Part shown: positions 11,479 through 24,869 of the stretch, piece by piece | Numbering within the stretch: the first letter of the stretch is position 1 | How the letters are laid out: the number at the start of each line of letters is the position of its first letter | Source of the DNA: Megalobrama amblycephala | Taxonomy: Eukaryota > Chordata > Actinopteri > Cypriniformes > Xenocyprididae | DNA length: 64,000 bases | Assembly (NCBI RefSeq): GCF_018812025.1 | Contig: NC_063052.1 | Span: forward strand, 12,419,501-12,483,500 | Reading direction: 5' to 3' | Notes under the pieces: generated by a model | The model's input: the letters and a program-made list of their open reading frames with translations, nothing else | Told to the model about the DNA's origin: nothing | Database searches by the model: none | Made by a program: the position numbers and the translations under genes

Positions 11479-12398
11479 TTAAAGGTGCCCTAGAATTAAA
11501 AATTGAATTTATCGTGGCATAGTTGAATAACAAGAGTTCAGTATGGAAATGACATACACTGAGTCTCAAACTCCATTGTTTCCTCCTTCTTATATAAATC
11601 TCATTTGTTTAAAAGACCTCCAAAGAACAGGCGAATCTCAACATAACACCGACTGTTACGTATTTGCATATGACAGCCCATGTTCAAGGCGTTACACAAG
11701 GGCAGCCAGTATTAATGTCTGGATCACAGCTGAATCATCAGACTAGGCAAGCAAGCAAGAACAATAGCGAAAAATGGCAGATGGAGCAATAATAACTGAC
11801 ATGATCCATGATAACATGATATTTTTAGTGATATTTGTAAACTGTCTTTCTAAATGTTTCGTTAGCATGTTGCTAATGTACTGTTAAATGTGGTTAAAGT
11901 TACCATCGTTTCTTACTGTATTCACAGAGACAAGACTGTCGTTATTTTCATTATTGAACACTTGCAGTCTATATAATTCATAAACACAACTTCATTCTTT
12001 ATAAATCTCTCCAACAGTGTAGCATTAGCCACGGATCACAGCCTCAAATTCATTCAGAATCAAATGTAAACATCCAAATAAATACTATACTCACATAATC
12101 CGACGCATGCATGACGAACACTTTGTAAAGATGCATTTTGAGGGTTATATTAGCTGTGTGAACTTTGTTTATGCACTGTTTAAGGCAAGCGCGAGCTCCG
12201 GGGGTGGAGAGCGCGCGATTTAAAGGGGCCGCAACCTGAATCGTCGCATTTCTAATTATGCCCCAAAATAGGCAGTTAAAAAAATTAATTTAAAAAAAAT
12301 CTATGGGTTATTTTGAGCTGAAACTTCACAGACACATTCAGGGGACACCTTAGACTTATATTACATCTTTTAAAAAAAACATTCGATGGCACCTTTAA
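11479..12398. mobile_element. TTAA element with TTAAAGGTGCC ends, copy 1
   Basis: It begins TTAAAGGTGCCCTAGA at 11479 and ends GGCACCTTTAA at 12398 (920 bp), with TTAA at both ends. A copy in the same orientation at 27215-28187 shares long blocks (atagttgaataacaagagtt, tgacatgatccatgat, ctgaaacttcacagacacat). The family is non-coding here. An octamer-type motif ATTTGCAT is present in both copies (11662 in this one). Confidence 0.75.
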
Positions 12399-14425
12399 AT
12401 TTCTATTTTGTCTAAATAAAATAAAATGCTAAAAAATAAAATCAATTGTTTTTTTTGTTTATAATTTTACGCCATGCCAGCTACATGGCTATATTCACGG
12501 TGAGAAAAAAGATATAAAAATAAATAAATAATGAAAATATAAAACAGTAAAATATAAAGGCAAGTACTTTTAGTACTTTAAGTTTATCTTTGATAAAAAA
12601 AAAAAAAAAAATCTAACTAAATCTGGTCTCACTTCATTAAAGATTGAAAAGATTAATAAGAATCAACTGAAAAGTAAAGAGTCCTAAAAGAGTTCAAGAC
12701 ATCACAATCTTCACCCGTTAATAAAAACTTATGGGTTAGTCTGGATTGGCCTATCAATCATTTTAAAAATGGTACAAGTGAATTTAGGCATCACAACACT
12801 ATAATATACAGTAATGCATAATGAATGAATCATTGGTGTTGATACTTCATTGCAATGGGTGTTGTCTAGCTCCAAAATTAAAGAGGAAATGGAGAGAGCC
12901 AGTCTGCAAATCAAGAACAGCATGTTCCTCTTTCAATATAAAGGCAAAACACACACACTTGACCAAACCTTCAAAATACTCAAGGTGTCTACTACTACTA
13001 CTACAAAAAAAAAAGTTCCAATTGTTTAGAGCCATTTATTTTTTATTTAAATAACTGAAGAAGGGCCATTTACTTGGCAACGTCTACTTGGAAGCTCACT
13101 GAGTTAATCTGTTGCTGAGTGTAAAGGGCCAAACAGGTAACTGGAATTATCCAATATAAAGAAACAAAACAGAGGAACAATATATTATTACATCCATGTA
13201 GTAACTTGCATGTTTTTTTCTTGATGAAAAAAATCAGGTTTTCCACGTCTACTTGTACTTAATTAAAACACCCAACAGGCCCTTGAAGCACAATTAAATC
13301 AGACTTGCACTAAAAAGAGCCGAGCTGAGTTTAGTTAGACCTCCAGAGGGGTGTGTGTCAGGGAGTATCATGACTCACGGTGCCCTGGTCACTACTTCAG
13401 TCACGCTTTATCCAGACATTAACGTTAAATTTGAGAGCAAACTGCTGACTTTTAACCACAAAGTCCTCTTCTGCTCCAACAGATGGTCTGGAGCGGTTCA
13501 GAGCTCGCACACGCGCTGGATGTTTAAAGTACATTAAGAGGTCAAACGTCGCCTGGTGTGTGGCTGTGTTTTATCTCAGTGAAATCACTCATCTAGACCC
13601 AACACCAGCTGAAAGTTTCAGAGTCACAACAACATGAGCCGCTTATATCTGCCAAATGCATCATGTTTGCACAGTGACCTATATCTCCGCCCTGCCTGAG
13701 AGAAAAAAAAATTAACTTGGACGAAAAAAGACGAGGGAATGCATTTGGGAAAGAATGTATGTCAAAGCACTAATCGGACAGGATTAGTTTTCAAAAACAA
13801 CATTTAAGTTATTAATATTAAATTAATTGTTAAGGCCCCGATGTACTCATGGCAAAGTTCTTTGCATTCTTCGTTTAGGGAGTAAAAATAAGTCGGACAT
13901 GCGTGTCCAGCGGAAGCGGCATTTAGATGAATATGCAACTGTGCTGCAGAGATGAGAAAACAGCAGTTAAGAAAGCACGTGATCATAGAAACATGGATAT
14001 GTTCGCACAAGCTCTGCAATTCAGAACTCCAGTCAAGTCACATCACGTTTATTTACATACCACTTCATGCAATGTTATGCTTTAAAGTTTTGGTCAGCAT
14101 CTCTTTCAATTAGAATTACAGCTTCATTTTCTACTATAAAGCAGCTCTCGAGTGTGTTCATGTACTTGAGGATATCTGACAGAGACGGACTGAACAGAAG
14201 AAATTGAATGGAGAAGATTTACACAAAGAAGGCGGAGCCTCAGAGCCACACCTACCTATTACATCACCACAGAACAATGGTAGTTTGTTTATTATCCAGC
14301 CAGATCAAACTTTTCTGGAAAGTTTGCTCTGGCAAGCTGTTTTGAACTCCAAACGAACTTCGTTTTGGCCTGATTTTGTTCGACATCACATCAGTTCGTT
14401 CTTCATTTTCGCTTGAAGTAGCGAT
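12399..14425. other. Spacer/intron, no gene supported
   Basis: AT-rich sequence with an A-run near 12596-12611 and a short (CTA)n near 12989-13002. Overlapping short open frames at 12729-13054 and 13355-13537 have no domain content and no coherent splice pattern. Confidence 0.4.
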
Positions 14426-14889
14426 TTCAAAACACTGCTTCAGGAAGCATCGGAGCATAATGAATCAGCGTATCGAATCATCATTCGGATCGCGTGCCAA
14501 ACTGCTGAAATCACGTGACTTTGGTGCTCCGAACAGCTGATTCAACACGCTGATTCATTATGCTCCGATGCTTCCTGAAGCAGTGTTTTGAAATCGGCCA
14601 TCACTAAATAAGTCGTTATTTTGGCGCACCAAAAATATTCTCGTCGCTTTATGATATTAATATGGAACCACTGTACTCACATGAACTGATTTAGATATGT
14701 TTTTAGTACCTTTATGAATCTTGAGAGAGGAAATGTCATTGCCTATGCAGGCCTCACGGAGCCAACGGATTTCAAGTAAAATATCTTCATTTGTGTTCTG
14801 AAGATTAACGAAGGTCTTACGGGTGTGGAACGGCATGAGGGTAAGTAATAAATGACAGAATTTTAATTTTTGGGTGAACTAACCCTTTA
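14426..14889. mobile_element. TTAA foldback element, family 1, 5'-truncated copy
   Basis: The inner hairpin (gatttcaaaacactgcttca at 14425 pairing with gcagtgttttgaaatcgg near 14580) and the right arm ending gggtgaactaaccctttaa at 14889 are intact, while the left outer arm is missing. It matches the full-length copies at 16340-17134 and 34249-35040. Confidence 0.75.
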
Positions 14890-16339
14890 AGCTCAAAAGC
14901 GCTCAAAATGCTAGGAGGAAATGCTGGTATTGTCAGATTTTTAAAATTTCAGTATTGACTTGGTACAAAAGTTGGTACTTTTGACAACACTAGCTTGAAG
15001 TATTTTGGGGTCTTTATTTACAGTCACAGTATTCAAGAAATCTCATAATAAATAAGAAATGCTATGAAAAATATGATATATTTTATATTCAAATATACAA
15101 AATATACCACAATTACAACATTCCTATCCACATGGAAACAGTAGGTAATTTGCTTTTTATCATGATTTTTTTTTTATGGAGAAATTTGTGTGAGGAAAAA
15201 TACAAAGTTAAATTTCAACCAGGATTAAAATCTCAAAATATACTGCAATTACAATATTCCTATCCACATGGGATTACATTTCAAGAGAACACCCAAGTAA
15301 GCCGAAAAAAAAAAGTTAATTTCAACCAGGATAAAAATCTCAAAATATGTCTGTGAAACAAAAATATCATCAAAACTATTCTCATCCAAAAAGACATTCC
15401 TCAGGTAAATAAAACAAATAATTCCTTTCGCCTCTTCAATCTCCTTTGTTTACATTCCATTAAATGCCGCAAAACCACACGCAAAGAACAGATAACACAC
15501 AAAGAAAGAGGATGTATTTGTTGGGACATGTCACCTCTTCTTGTAAAACCGCATCTGTAAACACGTATCATCTCCTTGTAAAACAACTTCAGCTGTGTTC
15601 TGTCCCTGTGTTTAACCCTAGAGAACAAAATCACAGACTCCCCCAAACGCTCATATGCTGTATTACCGTCCATCCTGACCACACACATTCAGACTCCAAT
15701 CACTTCTGTTGCCATGGAGACAGGCCTGTACTGTACATTCCTGGGATATTTCAGGAAAAGGAAGTGTGAGAATTCTTCAGATTTTCTGTGATGAATCATT
15801 TGCTCTAGGAAGCAGAGGTGAGCACAGGCGTTCATCCATTCATCCATAAACAGACTAAAGCTTCAGTTAAACGTTATGAAATCCACTGTAACCATATTTT
15901 TAGGCTACAATAACAGTAACATCACCATAAAGTAATATGGAATCTCCTATAAACAGAGCAACAAGAATATTTCTACCATTTTGATTCATTATAATGTCTA
16001 TTTGCCCAATTAACTTTCTCAACACAAGTTCCTGGTCTTCAAAGAAAAACACAACAACGTATTATCAAAAATGTACACTACCATTCAAAAGTTTATATAT
16101 AATCTGCTCCACCTTCGTTTTCGGCTGATGTCATCAATCCATTATCGCTCCCCTCCAATCACCTGGCTTCATTCATTGATATACTTTTCATGAGCTAAGA
16201 TGGATAAAATCAAGTCCCACCTTCATTTTTTGTTAATGAATATCTTGTTTCACTCATAAATAGATAAAAATCAGATAATAGAAGAAAAAAGCGTGAGTTT
16301 CTTGCAAAACTATGAGAAGACCTTGTTTCAGAAGAAAAT
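14890..16339. other. Spacer/intron, no gene supported
   Basis: It contains a partial tandem duplication: the phrases ttacaacattcctatccaca and ttacaatattcctatccaca near 15111 and 15249, and caaccaggattaaaatctca and its near-copy at 15218 and 15324. No exon was recognised. Confidence 0.45.
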
Positions 16340-17134
16340 TTAAGGGTTAGTTCACCCAAAAATGAAAATTATGTAATTTATTACTCATCCTCATGTCGTT
16401 CCACACCCGTAAGACCTTCGTTCATCTTTGGAACACAAATTAAGATATTTTTGATAAAATCCAGTGGCTCAGTGAGGCCTCCATTGATCAACAATTAACA
16501 CTGTCAAATGCCCAGAAAGCAACCAAAGACATATTTAAGACAGTTCATGTGACTACAGTGGTTCAACCTTCACAATATCTAGTGATGGGCGATTTCAAAA
16601 CACTGTTTCATGAAGCTTCACGAATCAGTGATTCGGAGCATGTATCAAACTGCCAAAGTCACATGAACCATTGAAATTTCGAAACGTTTCAAAACACTTA
16701 TGATGTAACGAAGCCTTGTTTACTGAAATCACGTGACTTTGTCAGTTTGATACACGCTCCGAACCACTGATTCGAAACAAAAGATTCGTAAAGCTTCAAA
16801 GCTTCATGAAGCAGTGTTTTGAAATCGCCCATCACTAGATATTGTTGAATAAAGTCTTTATTTCATTTTTTTGGCACACAAAAAGTATTTTCGTCCCTTC
16901 ATAACATTAAGGTTGAACCACTGTAGTAACATGAACTGTTTTAAATACGTCTTTATAGCTTTCTGGGCATCTAAAAGTGTTAATTATCTTGCTGTCGATG
17001 GAGGCCTCACTGAGCCATCAGATTTTATCAAAAATATCTTAACTTTTGAAGATGAAGGTCTTACGGGTGTGGAACGGCATGAGGGCGAGTAATTAATGAC
17101 AGAATTTTCATTTTTGGGTGAACTAACCCTTTAA
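16340..17134. mobile_element. TTAA foldback element, family 1, full length
   Basis: The left end TTAAGGGTTAGTTCACCC (16340) and right end GGGTGAACTAACCCTTTAA (17134) are inverted repeats extending over about 240 bp per arm. The centre is a second palindrome with ends tagtgatgggcgatttcaaa (16581) and its inverse near 16841. Arm-to-arm pairing and the TTAA target fit the fish foldback MITEs described as Angel-type; the name is from memory and should be checked against a repeat library. No protein is encoded; the 73-codon frame at 16871-17092 is arm sequence. Confidence 0.85.
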
Positions 17135-20100
17135 AGGTAAACATGAAAATGAAAGAAATCAGGCTTTGTAGAAAGCAAGACAGTAATGGACAGGAAGAGC
17201 AAGAAAGAAAGCAGATCTGGTGACAGTGAGCTGATGGTGATGAATGCAGTTGTCACTGCTTCCTGTCACATTCGTGATACTGACAGACCTTCAGGCATCA
17301 GTAAACTACCTGCAATCCTTCACTCTCACTCAAATGTGTGTGTTTTTCTTCCACACTAAAGTGCTCAGTTTACTGCTTACTTGTCATACCTGCTTCTCTT
17401 TACTGATGAGTGCTTCCCCACACATCTCGTATATCTCGCTTTTCTCAAATTCCCTCATTTGATATGTTTGTTGTTCCACTCACACATGCAAACTAACCTG
17501 AAATCACCATTTAATTAAAATACATAATTAAAAATGCTATTTTGACACTGTGATGGTATCTGGTCTATTTCTTTCCCTACTTCAGAAACATTTCTACATT
17601 TAACTAAGGAATAATTGACGACTACGCCTTAGAACGTTCGTCAACCAATCAGATTCAAGCATTCAACAGTCCCCGTATAATATAGAGGATGCTCATCAAG
17701 ATTTAAAGTAAAGAAAAGAGGAGAAAATTACATTTTAAATCGGCGCCACAGAAAAAAAAAAAAAAAAAAAGAGATGTGACTGAGGACTTGGGGAGAGTAA
17801 CGAGAGATCTGTTACTCCAATCAGTCCTGTGGAATAATTTTTCATTAAATCGAGTCAACAGATCACATAATAAGCCTGACGCCTTTTTCGTATTGCGAGA
17901 ACAGAATAAAAGATAAAAAGAAATTTCACTGGCGGATAAAATTAGAGCATGACGGAAAAGTTTCATCACAAAGCGATGGGTAATGGGTATTTGTAGCGCA
18001 ACCTCTGCTTGAGACATATATCTGCAAAGATGTGCACATTAATATCTGTGCATTTCAGAGGGCAAACATCTTAACATTTCATATCCATCTGTTTTTCCAT
18101 GTGCGTTCACACTGCCAGAGAGCATTTGATGTTGCTCTCTCATCTGGCTGCTCCCTGCCAGCGTTTCTGAGGTCAGGCCCCCTAATAACAGGGTAGAGAA
18201 AACCAGAAGCTCACGCAACACACAGAGGACCTTCTAAGAGAGAGAGAGACTGAGAGAGAGCAAAAAACAGACTAGAAATATACAGTCATAATTCAAAACA
18301 AATGTCTCTAATAATGGCACTCTGCATGTGAGTGGGGGGAAATAATACTAGACATCTTTTCCTCAACATTTCGTGAGCGCTGACAGACGTCCCCCTACTG
18401 ACTAGACGTTTTCTGACAGGTATTTGGAAGTTATGTAATGGACGACTACTAGACTATGTTGGATGTGTAAATTGGATTAGATTGATGACACTGATAAACA
18501 CGTGCAAATTACATGCCTGGTGTTGGGAATGAAATTTCACAATATGCTAAAACACACTTTATTTAAAAAAAATAATAAATAATGAATTTGAACTAAATAA
18601 ATATTAATTAATGAATAATAAAAAAAATTCAAAAATGCTATTTTAATAAAAACAAAATATTTTCATATCAAAGCTAATGTAATATATTATTTATATAATA
18701 TACGTGTGAGCTAATAAACACAATTTATTACATTTTTTAACTTTATTATATTTATTAATAATAAAAAATTTAAAAATACAATTAAATAAAATTACAATTA
18801 TTTTTGCATTAAATAGCAAAAGCAAAGAAAGAGAAAATTACATTTTAACTAAAGTGAATTTAATTAATTAATTTTAACTAAATGAATATTAATGAAAAAA
18901 ATACAAAATAAATTAAAAAACTAAATTTTTCATATCAAAGCTATTATAATATATTATTTATATAATATGTGTGCTAATAAACACTATTTTTAAAAACTAA
19001 CTTAATTATTATATTTATTAATGAATAATACATTTAAAATACAATTAAATAAAAATACAATTACTTTTTAAATAAAAATTTTTATATCAAAGCTATATAA
19101 ATATATTTCTTTTTTTTAATCTACACTTTTTTTTTTTTTTTAGAGATTGTGATTTAATTGGCACATTAACAGTAAAACAAAACCAGATTCGTTATACAGG
19201 GTTTTCTTAAAATAGATTAGTCGACTAGTCTTTTGGGCAATCCACAGGTTAATTTAACTAGACTAGTTGATTAATTTTGCACATCTATAACAGGAAGAAA
19301 AAAAAAAAAGCTTAATATCATATTTAAAACTAATGAAAGAGCAAAATATCATACTACTCGCCACTTCACTAGCTACGAGGTTCTTCTTTTTTCCGGCCTA
19401 CAGAGCAGCACTTTTTATTTCAGAAGCTCATCAGTCTCGATCAACAGTTTCCCCACCTGAGCAATTTGAGTTCCTGACCTACAAACACCAGATGATCAGG
19501 GTCTGAGCCGCAGCTCTTCTTCTCTAGAGCACCTGTCCTTCTCTACCACCGTCTTCTGAGTCATGTATTCCTCCCCAAATTCTCCTTTAATTCCCTTCTT
19601 CTGGCCACCTCATCCCCATACTCCAAATAATAAATGCCTGTCCCTCATCCGCTCCTCCTCCCACCCAAATTCTGTCCATGTCGTCCTATAATCACATCCA
19701 TGTGCTGTCCGACACCGAAAGAACTGGAAATCATTAAGTCTTACAGATCGCCTTGTCTCTGTTTTGATTTGAGATCCATATAGGCTTATGGGAAGGAAAT
19801 AACCACCAAAACACCTTTTAAACATCTTTAGTTTAAAATAATAATTATAATGTAAGTTTAAATGACTACAGCTCGCCAACCTTTTTCCAAACTAATCATA
19901 AAAATAAGCAGAGTGACTTAGCATCAGACTCTGATTGACTGAGTTTTCCGTTACTGAAATTCCTGAGCCTCCGTTATGACCGTTACGACTCAAAAAAAAA
20001 AAAAAAGAGGAAGAGACTAAACACAGTTTAAAAAGTGCAGCACGAGTGCCTACACTAAGCCCTAATCCACAGCGGCACATACTGTAATCCAGCGAGCCAA

Positions 20101-20462
20101 AACACATTTAAGTACCTTATGTTGTACTATCCCACTCTTTTTCCCCCTCTTTTCTTAACTTACAAGAAGACAGATTACACACAACAACTATAAATCTTGT
20201 AAACGTAACAAAATACTCAATAAAACCATCTCACATTTCACTTCAAGTGTGCTTTCTTGTCAAATGTATTTATTTTCATTTGAATAAACTGGGTTTGTGC
20301 AAATAGGATAAAACTTATGTATATGTTGTTTAGGACATGGACATCAATGTTACCTCAAGTCATGCAGCTTAAGACAGCTTAACTATGAGCATTTAGACTG
20401 ATTTATCACCTGGCAGATAATAAAAGGGCTGTAAAATACAATATACAATAAAATAATAAATG

Positions 20463-20495
<33 letters not shown>

Positions 20496-20755
20496 AAATT
20501 AGCCATGTATTCTGACCACCTGATGCACCAAAATGCAGTTTTTTTTACTAAAAACCTGAAACCTAAAAAAAATTTAATTTAGCCGAGACCAAAAATAAGG
20601 TTTATTTATTAATCATTTAATAAATCAACACTCAAATAAAAAGAGTTTTGTACAAACATTTAAATGAAATAGACGCTGACAGACAGTTTTGGGGGTTTTT
20701 TTTGGCCGTTTCTGCTGAAAAAAAAAAATTGCTGCATCACTAAAAATTCAACATT
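17135..20755. other. Spacer/intron, no gene supported
   Basis: AT-rich DNA. A locally duplicated block is visible: tttatataatatacgtgtg at 18690 and tttatataatatgtgtgcta at 18958 lie in two versions of the same ~270-bp sequence with poly-A/T-rich flanks. Poly-A runs occur at 17754-17770, 19988-20002 and 20463-20493. A GA tract lies at 18237-18259. Confidence 0.4.
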
Positions 20756-20756
20756 A

Positions 20757-21338
20757 GAGTTGCACGATTCTGGTTAAATGGAGAAACACGATTTTTTTGT
20801 TTAAAACAGAGATTACAATTCTCCCACGATTCTGAACTGACAACTAAACAAAATAACGTAATTTACTAAATGTTTTGACAAAATGATAATTGCTGCAGTC
20901 TATTTAAAAATGTTTAATTGATCTGAATTAATTATTTTAAAAAAATGGTTTGAATGAATGATTCAATGACTCACTCATAAAGACTTCACTTGTTTCATTA
21001 CTGGATGAATCAGCATTTTTGAACGAATCTCTTGAATGAATGATTCAATGACAAATACATTTTTAACAGTCACTTATCACCACCTACTGGCTTAACGATG
21101 TAATCGACTCAATCATCATTTGAAGCGCCAAGTTACTTTCAAAAGGTGATTTGCTCTATTTTAATCGATAGACGTCAGTGTTTAAATCCTGAACTATAAA
21201 CTTTTATCCCAGTACTTCTGTGATAGCATGAATATTTGTAACACAGAAATAACAAAACTGTGTGGTTGAAAAGATTGTTTGTGAAGCCATTTCATACCTA
21301 TACATGACAATGGCAAATCGATTAATCGTGCAGCTCCA
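20757..21338. mobile_element. hAT-like element with GAGTTGCACGATT ends
   Basis: The ends gagttgcacgatt (20757) and aatcgtgcagctcca (21338) are inverted repeats of the type TAGRGYTGCACGAT known from hAT elements. The interior is non-coding. No clean 8-bp target duplication could be seen, so the exact borders are approximate. Confidence 0.55.
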
Positions 21339-23320
21339 TGCAACTTACAAATAAAATGCAAATATTTCATTATATTACTGTAGATATTTTACCAGTGAAA
21401 AAATTGTTTTGGAACGCACTCTTAAAAGTGTGAAATTGACCTTTATTTTGCTCAGGACAATCGCTTTTGGGATGGTGTTAAAATGTAAAATGTAGTTTAT
21501 TTTGGTTTAAGTTGTGGAGATTCAGGTCTGTATTCAGACTCACCAGAGCACTGTAACGCTCCGATCCATGCCTATCTTGTTTGGACAGTGATCTCCTGTG
21601 ACTGTGACGTCAGTACAGCCTCTGAGCACATGTTTGTGTATCTGTTGGTCATGTGCTTTGTGGGTACTGAGAGGGGCAAAAGAGTCTTTGATGGGGTGGG
21701 TCATGATGCCTATTGATAGAAAGCACAGCTGCAGGACCCAAGCAATTTTTCTGTGTCAGGATGTTTGTGAGAGAATGTGTAGCCTATATTGTACCATAAA
21801 TACTCCCATTTATAACATTAAAACGCTTGCACTGATATGGTCTTGTCTGAAACTGTACTCTGTACTGCAGTAAAATTCAATCAACAAGAGATGCAAGTGG
21901 CTCAGTCTCTTAGTGGGAGCCATTTTGAATTAAATATTCAGGGACAGCAGTTATTTTTTGGCACAGAGCCATGAATGCTTCCTGCTGGGGGCTCATGTTC
22001 GGAAACTGGTTGACAGAGAGAGGTGAGAATGTGAAAAATTACAGCAGCTGAGTCGTGCCGCTTCAACCAATAATCAACCCGACAGGTGCTCCATCAGCCA
22101 ATCAGCAGCAAGCACAGCTCAGCAGCAGCCAATCATCAAACATGGAATCTTTAGAGTATTCAAAACAAGGTTGTCCAGTGTGTAAACAATTAGGTGGTTC
22201 TCCATTCCATCAAAACAGCTGATATTTTTGCCCACAAATCACTAACACACAATGTATATGTTCACAGAATACTGTGGAAACCATTAGGAAAGTAAGGTTA
22301 TGTGACAACAATGTAGCATCCTGACATATTTGCCATTGCATACCGCTTTACATAACTTAGTATTCAATTTCGAACATAGCCAAAGGCACAAACACAGGTG
22401 TTTTTCAGGTGCTATTTCAATGTTTGAGCTGAGAAACTGTACACATATTGAGAAAAGAAAAAAAAAAAAAAAGACTTCACTTTATTATGAATGCAAAAAA
22501 TATCAGCAGCTCGGAAATGTCTGCAGGAAATAATGCAACAGATGGTGGGTGAATTATGCATCACTTTACACTATATAGAGCAAATCCTCATTCACATCAA
22601 ACTCTCAGCTGTGTTGTCACAGTCCTACCAAGAAGACGCCATCTCATGAGGTCTAAAAAACATCCTGTTCTAATGATATCAATCATTGATTTCTTCATAG
22701 CAACATTTTTCATAATGCTCTTTAAAATAAATGCAACTTTTCCAGTAACAAGCTACTTTTTTGCAAACAAATAGTGTTGTAGGCAGCGTGACAAAACCCT
22801 ATGTTGCTCATTTATGTCACATTATATTGTTCACGCAGAGTTACAGATGAGTGAACTGAGGCAAAACTTAAACATGCTCTCCTAAACTGTCCTTTATCTA
22901 CTTCAACAGTCAAATAAAAAGAACCGGTTCAAAAGCAATTCACCAATTTATTTGAGCCCTTGGCATAGAGAAATATTTAATTAAAAAAAAAAATAGGGTG
23001 TTTCTCAAAGGCGGCGCTTGTGTAAGGCTGGGCTATGCTTACCCTTCCCCTGGACATGGACTTGAGGCTAGCATGTCATTTTCTCACTCAAACCACTGAC
23101 TGCTGCTGCTTCTGATTGCTTTTAGAGGGAAAAGCTGCTCATAACTGCTGGTCTAGGATCAGTTTTCTCTGTAATAATAGCACACTGACAAAACTGATTT
23201 GGTGTTTGCGTTCTTGCGCATTTACAACATGTTTTGTAGCATTTAGCAATGTAGCCAATCACAGACATATCTGTTGATTTCTTGAACGCAATGGCCAATC
23301 AGATCACTGAAATGGCCAAG
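21339..23320. other. Spacer/intron, no gene supported
   Basis: No exon with matching phase and both splice signals was confirmed. A tract with three CCAAT-like words and repeated agcagc near 22080-22135 is noted. A-runs lie at 22455-22471 and 22983-22992. Confidence 0.35.
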
Positions 23321-23321
23321 T

Positions 23322-23413
23322 AGATCACTGAAAAGCCACGCAATATCGCGTTCATTATCGAAGGCGATTCATCTGCGATATGAACGTGATATTGCCTGGC
23401 TTTTCAGTGATCT
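23322..23413. repeat. Hairpin (34-bp arms, 24-bp loop)
   Basis: The left arm 23322-23355 (agatcactgaaaagccacg...) pairs with 23380-23413 (...ggcttttcagtgatct) with about three mismatches. It is followed by atatatcgtgcagcccta at 23522, the usual end of a hAT element, so the hairpin probably lies inside a non-autonomous transposon. Confidence 0.7.
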
Positions 23414-23559
23414 ACGGTTCTGTCTATTAAATGCCGCTCCATTTGAAAGCAGGTGATGGCGATTTAGCGGTAATCAGGGAACCGGCTTTACTGACGAAAT
23501 GTGCGTGACAATCTCATGCGATATATCGTGCAGCCCTACATTCATCAACTCGGAAGTTA

Positions 23560-23945
23560 AAGCATGTTCGCTTGACGTGCGAGAACCAATGAGGTTCGTT
23601 CTCATGTGTTACGCAGCACGTTCGAGCATCTGCAAGAACTAATGAGGTTTGTTCTTACGCATCAAGCAAGTACGGTTGAGCTTCTGTTTATGTTCGCTGA
23701 TCAATGTTTATATGTGACTAAATGCCTAAATTCAATCTGTTCATCATATGAAGATTGTATCTCTTCAGAAAAACTGGACTAAACCGCTCAATTCATATGG
23801 ATTTAGTTTTACAATCACTTTATGAACTTTTTGAAGCGTCAAAGTGATAGTTGCATAGCAGTCAATGGAGGGACAGAAATCGCTTAGATGTCATTAATAA
23901 TCATTTGTCTTAATTTTAATTTTTGGGTGAACTAACCCCTTTCAC
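23560..23945. repeat. Dispersed repeat ending ttgggtgaactaacccc
   Basis: A tandem pair of related words (ccaatgaggttcgttctc at 23586 and ctaatgaggtttgttctt at 23640) is followed by a right end aatttttgggtgaactaacc similar to family-1 foldback elements. The left terminus could not be defined. Confidence 0.5.
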
Positions 23946-24021
23946 TTCATGACATTATGTAGGCTAAACAAGAGATTCAATGTGCTTTATGAGATCGCGA
24001 TGAACAGATGAGTGACAGCTT

Positions 24022-24440
24022 TAGGGCCCTATAAGTTCCGCGATCACGGAATCGCGGAATACATTCATAAAAACGGAATTTACTATATAACGCGGAATGT
24101 CACGGAATTTGTCAAATTTTTGATGAATGAATTAAAAGCAGGTCAGTACACTTAAATTAAATCGCGATATAGGCTAGTGACTGAATATTAAACCGCAAAA
24201 AGACTATTTAAACATGAATCCTGCATGCCTGTGTGCCTCTGAAATGAATGATGCGAAAAAAAAAAATCATAAAAATATTTTTTAATGAATAAATATTGTT
24301 GTTTTTAAGAATTCAATTAATTAGACATGCTTTTTGATTATTAAAATGGAATTAAACCATTAAAATGGAATCCAGAAAACAGAATTTGGTAAAAATAAAA
24401 TTTGAGGGAAATTTGGGAAAAATTAAACGGATTTCATCTA
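24022..24440. mobile_element. hAT-like element TAGGGCCCTATA, deleted copy
   Basis: It starts tagggccctataagttcc at 24022, followed by gatcacggaatcgcgga and acggaatttactatataacg, the same as the 938-bp copy at 39011-39948. The middle CpG-rich part and the terminal right repeat are missing. A third, highly decayed copy lies at about 43580-43760. Confidence 0.65.
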
Positions 24441-24633
24441 CAGCTTTTTAGTGATTATGAAGGGAGCGTTCTTTCTATGCAACTTAATTCAGAATTTGAA
24501 TAAAACTTTTGTTTTGCTGCATCAGGTAAGGCAATGGTAAGTCATTATTCGAATTCGGAGCCATGATAAATCGCGCAAACAGTATGCTTGCTTTTCTGTA
24601 AATATTATAGTGGTTTGAGAATGTAGTCGCTTT

Positions 24634-24869
24634 GAAGGGTTAGTTCACCCAAAAATGAAAATTCTGTCATTTATTACTCACCCTCATGCCGTTACACACC
24701 CATAAGATTAATCTTCGGAACACAAATTAAGATATTTTTGTTGAAATCCGATCCCAAAAATATCTTAATTTGTGTTCCTAAGTTTAACGAAGGTCTTATG
24801 GGTGTGGAACGGCATGAGGGTAAGTAATAAATAACAGAATTTTCATTTTTGGGTGAACTAACCCTTTAA
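24634..24869. mobile_element. TTAA foldback element, family 1, short derivative
   Basis: Left arm agggttagttcacccaaaaa and right arm gggtgaactaaccctttaa are separated by only the inner ends of the arms, making an almost perfect 236-bp foldback. The central palindrome present in longer copies has been lost by deletion. Confidence 0.85.

Noticed and set aside
18039..18232. Possible minus-strand exon after a ctctctctcttag acceptor
   Set aside because: In the phase required by exon 2 it meets a stop codon after eight codons; the acceptor is part of a GA/CT simple repeat.
21548..21606. Possible minus-strand exon with a strong gtgagt donor near 21540-21547
   Set aside because: The phase fits exon 2 and the frame is open, but the acceptor (tgacgtcacag) lacks a pyrimidine tract and the peptide resembles nothing known; support is insufficient.
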